Shown one piece after another: positions 26,798 through 35,291 of a stretch of 64,000 nt of DNA; position 1 is the first letter of the stretch; each line of letters begins with the position of its first letter. The DNA comes from Amoebidium appalachense (taxonomy: Eukaryota > Ichthyosporea), in NCBI GenBank assembly GCA_963693365.1, contig CAVNZM010000012.1:3720001-3784000 (forward strand), written 5' to 3'. Below the pieces are notes generated by a model. It made no database searches and was not told the DNA's origin. It saw only the letters and a list, made by a program, of their open reading frames with translations. Made by a program: the position numbers and the translations under genes.

Positions 26798-27298
26798 ATG
26801 GACAACATGGACGATCTATACATGCAGATCGCCGCGGACATGTCCGAGAACGAGCAGCGCAAACTGGCGACATACGAAGAGTTTGAGCGGACAACAGGCA
26901 CGCGCAACAACTGGTTGGACGCAGACATTGTCGAGAATTACGAGTGGACCGAGGAGCAGATCCACACGTTCTGTCGTACACTAGTGGCTTATTCCCGCCC
27001 GGACGGTGTGTACCTCTTCAAGCGTTTCAAGGATGGGAGATTCGTCCATGAGGTCAAGTCCAAGAAGAAGGTGGCCGACATGCTGTCCAAGTACAAGTTC
27101 AAATACAACCCGACGGGCAAAAAGGTGGAAACATACAAGGGCTCATGGCATCTGGACAGCAGCCAAATGGTCGTCTACGACGGTGGTATTGTTTTCGACC
27201 CCAGCGACCCCGACCCCAAGACCCGTGTCCGTAACCAGCGATACACGTCTACCCACAGCCGTACGTTCAACACTGCGGGGGCGCCTGGGGGGCCCTGA
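26798..27298 (+). pseudogene. Truncated D5-like helicase (N-terminal domain only)
   Basis: An open frame of 166 residues from ATG 26798. It parallels the N-terminal domain of helicase 2: WTEEQIHTFCRTLVAYSRPD against WTLDEVFAFLSPNIAYVSRE, a basic KSKKKVADML, and FDPSDPDPKTR against FDPSSPDPRTG. It ends in AGAPGGP inside a G-rich spacer, before any ATPase motif. Either a remnant of a third helicase copy or a small domain-only protein that could compete with the full helicases. There is no TATAAAAG box. Confidence 0.65.
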
Positions 27299-27428
27299 GG
27301 GGCATGCGAGGCACGCGAGGCCCGCGAGGCACGTGTGCCACGGGAGCCACCCACAGCCCCTCAAGCCCTCACTGGTATGCACAGCATCGGGTGTCGTGGC
27401 TTGTATATTTTTTCTAGCGCCAACTACA
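27299..27428. other. G-rich spacer
   Basis: GAGGCACGCGAGGC and CCCACAGCCCCTCAAG, as in the other element spacers; TATATTTT at about 27400 may act as a TATA box for the following gene. Confidence 0.45.
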
Positions 27429-28124
27429 ATGGCTAGCACGCTGTGTGACGAAGGTTTGGTGAGGGACCGACTTATGCGACTGGAGGGTGGGAAGAGCGAG
27501 GTGCATACTCCCGCCGGTAGGATCGACCTGCTGACGGACACAGAAGTCATTGAAGTAAAGAAGGTTCAATATTGGAAATCGGCGATGGGGCAGGTACTTG
27601 CATACAAAGACCACTACCCCACCCATCGTGCGCGAGTCCATCTATATGGCTATGCCTCCGCTGACACGTACAAGGTAGCTGTGGAGACCATGATGCGTCA
27701 TAACATCACCGTCACGGCAGAACATGATACACTGCAGCATATATGGGGTCCAAACCCCAAATCAGAAACTACAAAGCCCAAGAATGCCCAGAGGAAGCAA
27801 GTAGAACGGCAATTTTTAAGAGATTTGCTCTCCCATACCAACGGATGTGAGGACATGACATTTATAAAGGATAGCTGCTTGGTGAGATCATCGGGGCTGT
27901 ACCAGCTATACCTTTCATGGCATAAACTGAATCTCTCTTCCACAGCGACTCCAAGTTTAAAAATCTTCGGCATGACCCTCAGGAAGATTTTGGGAAAACC
28001 CAAAGCTGCCAAAGTAAAAAGAGTTACGCGCTGGCCAGACCACCCTCGCGTGTCCGAAACAAACAAGGTTGTCTATTGCTACAGGATCGATGGTCAGGTC
28101 ATCAACAGCCCGGAGCAGCAGTAG
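27429..28124 (+). CDS. PD-(D/E)XK-type nuclease fused to D5-type winged helix
   Basis: A 231-residue protein, ATG 27429 (MASTLCDEGLVRDRLMRLEGG). The N-terminal half has GRIDLLTDTEVIEVKKVQYW, that is Asp, then E-V-K, followed by GQVLAYKDHYP: the same nuclease core as in the terminal-repeat copies. The C-terminal half (residues about 125-185, QFLRDLLSHTNGCED ... GLYQLYLSWHKLN ... FGMTLRKILGK) matches the winged-helix tail of the two helicases. Inference: the winged helix targets this nuclease to the same DNA site or partner as the helicase. It is followed 36 bp later by a zinc-finger gene on the same strand. Paralogue at 28569. Confidence 0.75.
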   Translation: MASTLCDEGLVRDRLMRLEGGKSEVHTPAGRIDLLTDTEVIEVKKVQYWKSAMGQVLAYKDHYPTHRARVHLYGYASADTYKVAVETMMRHNITVTAEHDTLQHIWGPNPKSETTKPKNAQRKQVERQFLRDLLSHTNGCEDMTFIKDSCLVRSSGLYQLYLSWHKLNLSSTATPSLKIFGMTLRKILGKPKAAKVKRVTRWPDHPRVSETNKVVYCYRIDGQVINSPEQQ

Positions 28125-28160
28125 CCGTTGGAAATTATTTTCTCCCCTCTCAATAACACC

Positions 28161-28421
28161 ATGTATCTGTGTACGTGCAAGACCCCCCAAGGCATCATGG
28201 TCCGCCCATACAAGGTGTATCGGTGCACAGTCGACGGTTGCGGCTACTCCACCACCCGCAACAGCAACTTCGCGGCGCACAGCGACAGGCATGCGGGGAT
28301 TCTGCGGCACGTGTGCGCGCATGCGGGGTGCGGGCGGCAGTTTCGGTATGCCTTGAGCCTCAAGCGGCACATGCGGCTGCACACCAAAGAACCGGGGAGC
28401 CCGAATCGGACCCGAAACTAG
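28161..28421 (+). CDS. C2H2 zinc-finger protein (86 aa)
   Basis: Start at ATG 28161 (MYLCTCKTPQG), the first ATG in the frame. It has two C2H2 fingers: YRCTVDGCGYSTTRNSNFAA ... H...H, and HVCAHAGCGRQFRYALSLKR ... H...H. An N-terminal Cys pair (LCTC) is too short for a finger. Probably a DNA-binding regulator. It stands between the two nuclease-winged-helix genes and may be co-transcribed with the first (36-bp gap). Confidence 0.75.
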   Translation: MYLCTCKTPQGIMVRPYKVYRCTVDGCGYSTTRNSNFAAHSDRHAGILRHVCAHAGCGRQFRYALSLKRHMRLHTKEPGSPNRTRN

Positions 28422-28568
28422 CGTGGGGCCTGGGGGCACACGAGGCACAGGAGGCACGCGTGGCTGACGGGGCACCGGTGCACACAGGCCCCTCCCAGCC
28501 ACCCCCAGCCACCCACTGGCAACCAACAATCGACTGGGGGTGATTTTTATTTTCTTGTGTTGTAAGTG
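28422..28568. other. G-rich spacer
   Basis: GGGGCCTGGGGGCACACGAGG and CCCCTCCCAGCCACCCCCAGCC; same family as the neighbouring spacers. Confidence 0.5.
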
Positions 28569-29255
28569 ATGGCTACCTCCGACGAGTCATATGTCAGGGA
28601 TAGACTGGCCAAGCTCGAAGGCGGAACCATTGAGGTGCGCACGCCCGCAGGACGGATCGACCTGCTGACGGCCACGGAAGTCATCGAAGTCAAGCGCGCT
28701 TCTAAATGGAAATCCGCCGTTGGGCAGGTCCTGTGCTATCAAGCCTACTGTCCGAACCATCGACCTCGGGTACATCTGTTCGATATTGCGTCCCTAGATT
28801 GCTTGAAAGTGGCAATCGAAACGATGACGCGCCTGGGCATCAGAGCCACGATCGAACCAGACACCCTGCAGCTCATTTGGAGCCCACTTCCAGCGCTGGA
28901 TGTGGAGGCCGAAGAGCCAGTGGCAGAGTGCGCATCAGCTAACAATGAGATGCAATTCCTAAGGGATCTGTTGTCACACAGAAACGGATGTGAAAAATTC
29001 ACATTCATCCACGACGGTTGTGCCGTGACATCAACCGGTTTGTATCAGCTTTTTCAGGAATGGCACAACGTCAACGCTGCCCAAACTCCTATGCCAAGCA
29101 CTCGGGCATTTGGGATGGCCATTACAAAAATTCTTGGACACACAAAATGCACGCTCGAACCTAGAGTTTGCAAATGGCCACTGCACCCACCAACAGGTGC
29201 CAGTGGCAAGTCAGACTGCTACTACCTGTGGGCTTCAAGGATCTTTCAGGATTAG
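28569..29255 (+). CDS. PD-(D/E)XK-type nuclease fused to D5-type winged helix, paralogue
   Basis: A 228-residue protein, ATG 28569 (MATSDESYVRDRLAKLEGG). Nuclease core: GRIDLLTATEVIEVKRASKW, then GQVLCYQAYCP. Winged helix: QFLRDLLSHRNGCEKF ... GLYQLFQEWHNVNAAQ ... FGMAITKILGH. It is about half identical to the 27429 protein over its full length, so an old duplication. It converges on the patatin gene. Confidence 0.75.
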   Translation: MATSDESYVRDRLAKLEGGTIEVRTPAGRIDLLTATEVIEVKRASKWKSAVGQVLCYQAYCPNHRPRVHLFDIASLDCLKVAIETMTRLGIRATIEPDTLQLIWSPLPALDVEAEEPVAECASANNEMQFLRDLLSHRNGCEKFTFIHDGCAVTSTGLYQLFQEWHNVNAAQTPMPSTRAFGMAITKILGHTKCTLEPRVCKWPLHPPTGASGKSDCYYLWASRIFQD

Positions 29256-29537
29256 GAGCGCCCCCAGGCCCCCACCGCAGAATCGGGGCAAAGGTGCTTT
29301 GGACCATCACCCAATAAACCTGGCACCAGTGAGCAAGCAGGTCTTGCAATATGTCTCAAAGACACTGCGCCCGGGGCTTGGGGGGCTGGGAGTGGCAAGT
29401 GGGGCACGGAAGGACCAGGAGGCGGGCGAGGCACGTGCGCTGGGGGGACACAGGAGCCCCCCCAGCCACCCCCGGCCACCCCCAGCCACCCAGCCCCCCA
29501 GGCCCGGATGGGTGGCAGATATGGACTGGACCCGGGT
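29256..29537. other. Convergent G/C-rich spacer
   Basis: AATAAA at about 29313 may end the nuclease transcript. Then GGGGCTTGGGGGGCTGGGAG and repeated CCCCAGCCACCC. It separates two converging genes and may hold both polyadenylation sites. Confidence 0.5.
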
Positions 29538-30449
29538 TTATTGGCGTGCCGCGGCGGCCCAGGCAGCAAACGCCGTGCGGCCATCCGCAAGCGCCCGCGC
29601 GACCTTCCCGGGGTCGACGTCCATGGGCGACGCAAACAGCCTCCGCTCTGGAGCGACCACCACGAGGCGGTCTCCGAGGCGGGTGCGGAGGTTGGCGAAC
29701 TCGGTGGCCGCCAGCTCGGTGCCCGAGTCACGCTGCAGAGCATAGCAGAGCTCCATGCCCGTTTTTGGCACGGATTCTGCGGGGCAGTGCGCCAGCGAGT
29801 CGCACAGCACCGTGACGTAGATGCCGTCGAACCCATCTGCGGCATCCTCGAGTGCCTTGGTGAGGGGCACCAGCTCAGAGACCCCGCCGTCCAGAAACAC
29901 GGTGCCGTCGTACTCGACGGGGGGGACCGCGAGTGGAAGGGCCGAAGACGCGCGCATGCCGACCTGGTACTCGGGCCCTGTGAACCACCGCTCCTTCTTG
30001 TTGAGGAAGTCCCAGGCGACGCAGTGGCAGCGCGTGTAGATGTCCGCGTCGATGCCCTCCAGAAGCGCCGCCGCACGCTCCTGCAGGGTGAAGCGGCTGT
30101 ACGCCGCCCCGTACAGCATTGACCCCACAACCGTCCTCCAGCTTTTCGGAAGCAGCGCCATTGCGCCGCCCCACGGTTCCACAATGTCCTCCACGCACTT
30201 CAGCGTCCCCAGCTCGCGCGCCAGGTCGTCCAGGCGGTCGGCAACCACGAACGGCGCCACCAGCGCGCCGACGGACGTGCCGTACACCCTGTCGACCTGG
30301 TACAGCCCCGACGCGAGCATCCCGTGCATGAACCCGACTTGGAAGCAGCCCTTGACGCCGCCCCCGGGCAGCAGGATCCGCACAAGTGTCCTGGCTTGGG
30401 AGGGTGTGTCCATGTTGATGTAGGGCGCGATAAGAGTTGACGGCTTCAT
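29538..30449 (-). CDS. Patatin-like phospholipase
   Basis: A 303-residue lipid acyl hydrolase. Oxyanion loop LLPGGGVKGCFQ (about residue 26), nucleophile elbow VYGTSVGAL (G-x-S-x-G), and catalytic Asp in FLDGGVSELVPL: the Ser-Asp dyad of patatins, all intact. ATG 30449 overlaps the TGA of the upstream Fic gene as ATGA; a later ATG at 30413 (MDTPSQ) is possible. There is no signal peptide or membrane helix, so a cytosolic enzyme acting on membrane lipids is likely. Viruses and intracellular bacteria use patatins to remodel or damage host membranes; that role here is inference. High GC, like the Fic gene. Confidence 0.88.
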   Translation of the reverse strand: MKPSTLIAPYINMDTPSQARTLVRILLPGGGVKGCFQVGFMHGMLASGLYQVDRVYGTSVGALVAPFVVADRLDDLARELGTLKCVEDIVEPWGGAMALLPKSWRTVVGSMLYGAAYSRFTLQERAAALLEGIDADIYTRCHCVAWDFLNKKERWFTGPEYQVGMRASSALPLAVPPVEYDGTVFLDGGVSELVPLTKALEDAADGFDGIYVTVLCDSLAHCPAESVPKTGMELCYALQRDSGTELAATEFANLRTRLGDRLVVVAPERRLFASPMDVDPGKVARALADGRTAFAAWAAAARQ

Positions 30450-31243
30450 TCCAAATCCAGGGCGTTGCACACCGAGACCAGGTTTGCCCTTGCGCAGTCC
30501 AGCACGAAGGCCGCCAGCTCGGAGTAGTCGTGGGGGGGCGGCTGGCTCTGCGCGGCCAGCAGCAGCGAGTGGTAGCGCTCGCGGGAGCTGCGGTCTGTGT
30601 ACAACGAGAGGGGAACGGCAATATAGGGCGAGAGCAGCACGCTGACCAACAGACGGGCGACGCGCCCGTTGCCGTTGCTGAACGGGTGGATGTAGAGGAA
30701 CTCCCCGAGGAAACGGGCGGCGACCTGTATGGCACCGAGAACGTCATTGCAGCCTTGGAGTTCGGTGCGTGTCCTTTCGAACAGACGCTTGAGAGCCTCT
30801 TCGATCTTGAACGGTGCAAGGTACTGATGACTGCAGCCTGCGGGAAGCGCAAAGCGCACCCGATACCGTCCAGCGCTATCGAGCAGCCCGTCCATGACCT
30901 TGCGATGGACCTCCCTAGCGAGCTCCACCGTAAACGTGCCTGGATCAATCCCCTTCCAAACCCACGGTGTGGGGAACAGCTCGCGAACTGCTGTAACGAC
31001 GTTTTTCAGTTTCTTCGATGAGCGCGTGTGTTCGGACGTTTCATCGGGGCAGGAGATCAGCCTCTCAATATGTTCGACTGGGACCTTTTCGTTTATTTCC
31101 AATTCCATCAGGTGCTTGATGTATAACACTAGGTGGTGCGTTGTGTATCCCTGCATGAACAAAGCGCTGCTCTTATCGTTATCCAAAAACGTGCGCACCA
31201 GGTGGAGGCAGCGCACAACAGCCCCTTCGCTGAGTTGAGACAT
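30446..31243 (-). CDS. Fic-domain protein (AMPylator type)
   Basis: A 265-residue protein from ATG 31243 (MSQLSEGAVVRCLH); 23 more open codons upstream lack an ATG. The active-site loop reads HPFSNGNGRVARLL, a full match to HPFx(D/E/S)GNGRxxR, preceded by AARFLGEFLYI as in canonical Fic folds. Fic enzymes transfer AMP or other nucleotides to protein side chains. I see no clear inhibitory (S/T)xxxE(G/N) helix next to the core. The stop overlaps the patatin start by ATGA, suggesting co-expression. It could modify host proteins during element activity (inference). Confidence 0.87.
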   Translation of the reverse strand: MSQLSEGAVVRCLHLVRTFLDNDKSSALFMQGYTTHHLVLYIKHLMELEINEKVPVEHIERLISCPDETSEHTRSSKKLKNVVTAVRELFPTPWVWKGIDPGTFTVELAREVHRKVMDGLLDSAGRYRVRFALPAGCSHQYLAPFKIEEALKRLFERTRTELQGCNDVLGAIQVAARFLGEFLYIHPFSNGNGRVARLLVSVLLSPYIAVPLSLYTDRSSRERYHSLLLAAQSQPPPHDYSELAAFVLDCARANLVSVCNALDLE

Positions 31244-32305
31244 CACGGTGTTGAACCGACAGATAAAGTACCACAAACTATCAAAATCGACCTTTACGTC
31301 ACACGGCAACAACCCGGCCCATATCCACCTGCGCGTTCACCACCCTGTTCTCCTGCCCCCCGCCCCCTACCCAGTCCACCGATTTCTCCACAAACCAGAG
31401 AGAACACGGCAGTGCCCATGAACGTTTGGCCCGTGATTTGCTAGAGAACAGCATCGCCGGTCCCCCCCATGTCTCCCGGAACCCAAGAGAACACCATGGC
31501 ATCCCCAACCATGTCTCCCGGATCCTTGGAGAACAGGTGCCGGGGGTGGACCCTGTTCGCCGATTGCTTTTTCCTAGGAGCGGGGCCTGGGGGCATGAGG
31601 GGCACGCGAGGCACGGATGGCACAGTGGTCTCACGGGTCTGTGTGCCACAGGCGCCCCCCCCAGGCCCCCCCAGGCCCCCGGAACAGGCAACGCGGAACC
31701 ACAACTTCGTTCCAAAGCAGCGCCAGATGTGCCAATAAACGGCCAAAGCAGCGCGCAGTTGGCTACCCCGCTATTCGATCTGATTGGTCGAAAGCGTTCA
31801 AGATCCTGACCAAGGTTTCAGAATCTGTTTGTAATCGTTGATAGGACTATTTCTTCGCGATTTCTATTAGAAATGTGACCGAATTGTTTATAAAACTACC
31901 TTGAATATGAAATTAGGTATAAAACGTTTGATTTTATTCTTATGTTTGGTTCTAAGGGATAGAAGAGAAAAAGGCATCAGCTGTCATTGAAAAATCTTGA
32001 AGCACTGGCATTGCCTGCTCTTCGCGGGATCTGATTGGATCTTGAATTGGGTGTGATCCAATCCCCAGCAGCCAATCGTGCAGTTTGGTGATCTGGATCT
32101 GAAAGCATTCTCCCAATCAAACGCGTGACTGGATATCATTTCGTCAGCATCAGTTGGGAATTGGCTTCTAAGGGCACGGCACAGCTGATAGGGTGTCACT
32201 TTCACACACCTTCTGTAGTGTCAACATCAAAGGCTTTGAAGTCGCTTGTTAGGTCGCCTTTTACTGATTTTTCGCTTTGCACCCCCATTTCTACACACAC
32301 ACACC
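31244..32305. promoter_or_regulatory. Divergent spacer with repeats and ATTGG motifs
   Basis: Holds a local repeat of CATGTCTCCCGGA(A/T)CC with GAGAACA (31467-31540), the G-rich spacer motif (31578-31690), AATAAA at 31734, and an AT-rich half with GATTGG/CCAATC motifs (31780, 32031, 32056, 32115). No gene is convincing. Confidence 0.55.
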
Positions 32306-33169
32306 ATGGAACAAGTAGGCAAGCGCAGCTACAAATGGCTGACCGATCACCTTTTCACTAAGAACACCAAGGACAAATACATGGTCAAGTGCCGCGCTTG
32401 TGTCGCTGACATGCACAGCGACCAGATCCCCTCGCATGTGAAGGTGTGCAGGGAATTAAACCACTGCCAGGACGCCATCCTTGCCCTCGTCGCCGCAGAG
32501 AACGCCGTCGGGCCCGCGCGCGACAAGGTGCGTCCGTTGGTCACGGAGTTCGGGGGGTGCGCCGTGGCTGCACAGTCCGTCGTGCCGGGTCTGCGCCAGT
32601 ACCTGCAGCAGCCTGGGCGCAACGTCGTGGGCGCGGCTAAGGCACGGGCGGTGGCGCAGGCGCTCCACGACATGGCAGAGGCGGCTCGGGCTGTTAAGGA
32701 CGGGTATGTGGGTTTTTGGTCGGCGGAGGATGCTGTGGAGCGCAACAAGCAAGCGCTGCGCCATCGGATTGCCGAACGTGTCCACCGCCGCCAGGGCGGG
32801 GAGGGGCCCGGCCAGTTCGCCTACGTTCCCCGCCCCCCCGGTTCTCCCCGTCCAAACCTCGTCCCCTTTGCGCTCACACCCGGGGAGCTTGCAAGTGGCA
32901 ACGTGCTCCGGCAGTGCGAGATATTTCTGTTTGATCGAGTGCAGAGGGATCCGAAGTACCCTCCCGGGAAACGTATCGACTCGGACGATGTGTGGGGGGC
33001 GGAGGAGAGAGACTCTGCTCTTGCGGCATCGATCGATGAGTGGGCGGTGGAGGTTCCCGTTTGGTGGGATGAGGGCAACCACTATTTTGTTCAGGACATG
33101 GAGATGATTGAGCAGCGCCTGCGGGAGGGGTATGATTGGGTGATGAAGGTTGTTGCGGAGCTTGAGTGA
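32306..33169 (+). CDS. Protein with N-terminal C2HC/BED-like finger
   Basis: A 287-residue protein with start context CACCATGG at 32306. Residues about 25-50 hold C-x2-C ... H-x3-C (VKCRACVADMHSDQIPSHVK, then VC), a BED- or CCHC-like zinc finger; such fingers bind DNA in transposases and viral regulators. The middle is Ala/Arg-rich and helical; the C-terminal 110 residues are acidic with conserved-looking aromatic residues (EVPVWWDEGNHYFVQD). I see no DDE triad or other catalytic motif. Function unknown. Confidence 0.65.
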   Translation: MEQVGKRSYKWLTDHLFTKNTKDKYMVKCRACVADMHSDQIPSHVKVCRELNHCQDAILALVAAENAVGPARDKVRPLVTEFGGCAVAAQSVVPGLRQYLQQPGRNVVGAAKARAVAQALHDMAEAARAVKDGYVGFWSAEDAVERNKQALRHRIAERVHRRQGGEGPGQFAYVPRPPGSPRPNLVPFALTPGELASGNVLRQCEIFLFDRVQRDPKYPPGKRIDSDDVWGAEERDSALAASIDEWAVEVPVWWDEGNHYFVQDMEMIEQRLREGYDWVMKVVAELE

Positions 33170-33590
33170 GGGCTGAGGGGGGAGGGTTGATGGGGGGTGT
33201 TAGCATGAGCTAGATGGGGGGGTTGGTTTGATGGGATGGTGTTAGCATGTTAGCATGAGAGGGCTTGGAAGTTGGTTGATGTGCTTCCGGGAGATAAGCT
33301 TGTTTGTTTATTGGCCGCTGTGCTGGCTGATTATATCTGTGTCGCTTTTTGAATAAAAACCCAAACCTGGTAGTACCAGAAGACCAAGGAATGGGCTGTG
33401 GAGGAAGTAGGGGAAGTGGGGGAAAAATTCCACCACTTCCAATTCCCGGGCCAGGGGCAACGCGAGACCCCGGCCCCCACTGCCACCGTGCTCCGCTGCT
33501 TCTTGGGGAATAGGGGTATAAAGACAGGATGGATGGCAAAGGGGGGTCAGAGCAGGTTGGGCCCAAACAATATTTTCTCTCTCTTAAGTG
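33170..33590 (+). pseudogene. Spacer containing a Bro-like gene fragment
   Basis: After G-rich GGGGGTTGG repeats, 33398-33500 reads EKFHHFQFPGQGQRETPAP in one frame: the FQFPGxGQRETPV-like block that in protist mobile proteins precedes the LPG ... RYLGGD domain found in the next gene. It stops after about 30 codons, so it is a remnant. AATAAA at 33352 and TATAAAG at 33517-33523 (promoter of the next gene) also lie here. Confidence 0.5.
33517..33523 (+). promoter_or_regulatory. TATA box for the Bro-like/GIY-YIG gene
   Basis: TATAAAG in GGGGTATAAAGACAGG, about 70 bp upstream of ATG 33591. Confidence 0.6.
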
Positions 33591-34791
33591 ATGCACTCGT
33601 CAAAAAAACAGTCGTTCCTCATGTCACCGTCTCCACCCCCTTACACCACAAGCATGGGCGCCCAGAGAGAAGCTGACCGTGAAGGTGACACGGCATCCGC
33701 CAAACGCGCCCGTCTCGACGTGCAGCGGTTCACATTTGCTAACGGCGAGTTCGCCGGCCGAAGCGTGCGCACATGCCTTACGGACCCGCCCCTTGCCAGC
33801 GCAAGCGACATCATCATGGCTGTCAACACATGCGACCGCAAGACGGCACTCAATGCCTGGGAGTACCAGCAGAAGCAGCCATGGGCAATTTCGGAATCAA
33901 CGTCTGAATTTTTCAGACGTTGGAAGTTTGATGGGCGGAACGAATCGGTTGGTTTGTGTGTCTGACTGCCAAGCAGGTGGTCAAGCTGATAAACGCGCTT
34001 CCTGGGGCAAAGGCCGCAGCTTTCCGCGAAAAGTGCGCGGACGTGTTCGTGCGCTACCTTGGAGGCGACGACAGTCTCGTGTCCGAGATTGCTCAGAACC
34101 GTGCCGTGGCCGCCGCCGATCCCTCAAGCGCCCAGGCCTTTGCTGCTGCATCTGTCCCCACCGCACCGCCTGTCACCTACACTCCTGCCCAGCTGGAGTA
34201 CTTTGTTAACTCTGGCACAGTCACACTCGAGGCTGCTGTGGGGCTGTTTGAGCGTGTCACGATTGCGCGAAACACAACGCCTGAAGTCCTAATCGAGCGC
34301 GAGAAGCAGACGACCATCCAGCTCGAGACCGAGAAGGCAGTGGCCGAGGAGCGCGAGCGCCGCGAGACGCTGCTGGCACACACCCGTCTCCTCCACGAGC
34401 AGGCCAAGGAGGCCAACGCGCTGACGAAGCGGCTGGACGAGCGCTACTACCTCACACGCCAGCTCAACGCCCGCCACACGGCCGAGGCGCGCGGCGGCCC
34501 GTGCTTCTATTTCGTCGACGCCCTGGACTCCACCCTGATGTTTGGCTGCACGGGGCAGAGCATTGCGCGCCGCTACCGCCGCGAAAAGATGCGTCGAATC
34601 GTGCTCAACGGGGTGTTGTTTGCGCTGGCCGCGCAGGACAAGGCAATGGCAGCGGCCATGGAGGGTGCGTTCAAGAGTCTGGTGCGCGAGTCTGCTGCAA
34701 CAATGCGTCTCAGCAACTGTGAGGGGCTCGCCAACAACTATGACATGTTCAAGCTGGTCATGGAGAAGTGGAACGGATTGGCGGGCGAGGA
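33591..34791 (+). CDS. Bro-like DNA-binding protein with GIY-YIG-like C-terminus (frame break, cut by gap)
   Basis: Part 1 from ATG 33591 to about 33955: Ser/Pro leader, then FTFANGEFAGRSVRTCLTDP and ASDIIMAV, resembling Bro-N domains. One base out of frame at a GTGTGT stretch (33954-33960), part 2 continues: VVKLINALPGAKAAAFREKC, VRYLGGDDSLVSEIAQNR, a long Glu/Arg coiled coil (about 34300-34480), and then CFYFVDALDSTLMFGCTGQS ... RRYRREK, which fits the GIY-(10)-YIG pattern of small nucleases/T5orf172 domains. The sequence gap truncates the gene after WNGLAGE. Related fragments lie at 20810-20973 and 33398-33500. The frame break may be an assembly error. Confidence 0.6.
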
Positions 34792-35291
34792 NNNNNNNNN
34801 NNNNNNNNNNNNNNNNNNNNNNNNNNNNNNNNNNNNNNNNNNNNNNNNNNNNNNNNNNNNNNNNNNNNNNNNNNNNNNNNNNNNNNNNNNNNNNNNNNNN
34901 NNNNNNNNNNNNNNNNNNNNNNNNNNNNNNNNNNNNNNNNNNNNNNNNNNNNNNNNNNNNNNNNNNNNNNNNNNNNNNNNNNNNNNNNNNNNNNNNNNNN
35001 NNNNNNNNNNNNNNNNNNNNNNNNNNNNNNNNNNNNNNNNNNNNNNNNNNNNNNNNNNNNNNNNNNNNNNNNNNNNNNNNNNNNNNNNNNNNNNNNNNNN
35101 NNNNNNNNNNNNNNNNNNNNNNNNNNNNNNNNNNNNNNNNNNNNNNNNNNNNNNNNNNNNNNNNNNNNNNNNNNNNNNNNNNNNNNNNNNNNNNNNNNNN
35201 NNNNNNNNNNNNNNNNNNNNNNNNNNNNNNNNNNNNNNNNNNNNNNNNNNNNNNNNNNNNNNNNNNNNNNNNNNNNNNNNNNNNNNNNNNN
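34792..35291. other. Assembly gap (500 N)
   Basis: Exactly 500 Ns, a conventional placeholder, so the true length is unknown. The 3' end of the Bro-like/GIY-YIG gene, and perhaps other genes, are missing. Confidence 0.99.

Noticed and set aside
29875-30948. Arg/Ala-rich frame overlapping the patatin and Fic genes
   Set aside because: Alternative-frame shadow of two GC-rich genes with complete active-site motifs.
32306-33169. DDE transposase for the C2HC/BED-like protein
   Set aside because: The finger is suggestive, but the rest has no acidic triad with suitable spacing or RNase H-like blocks.
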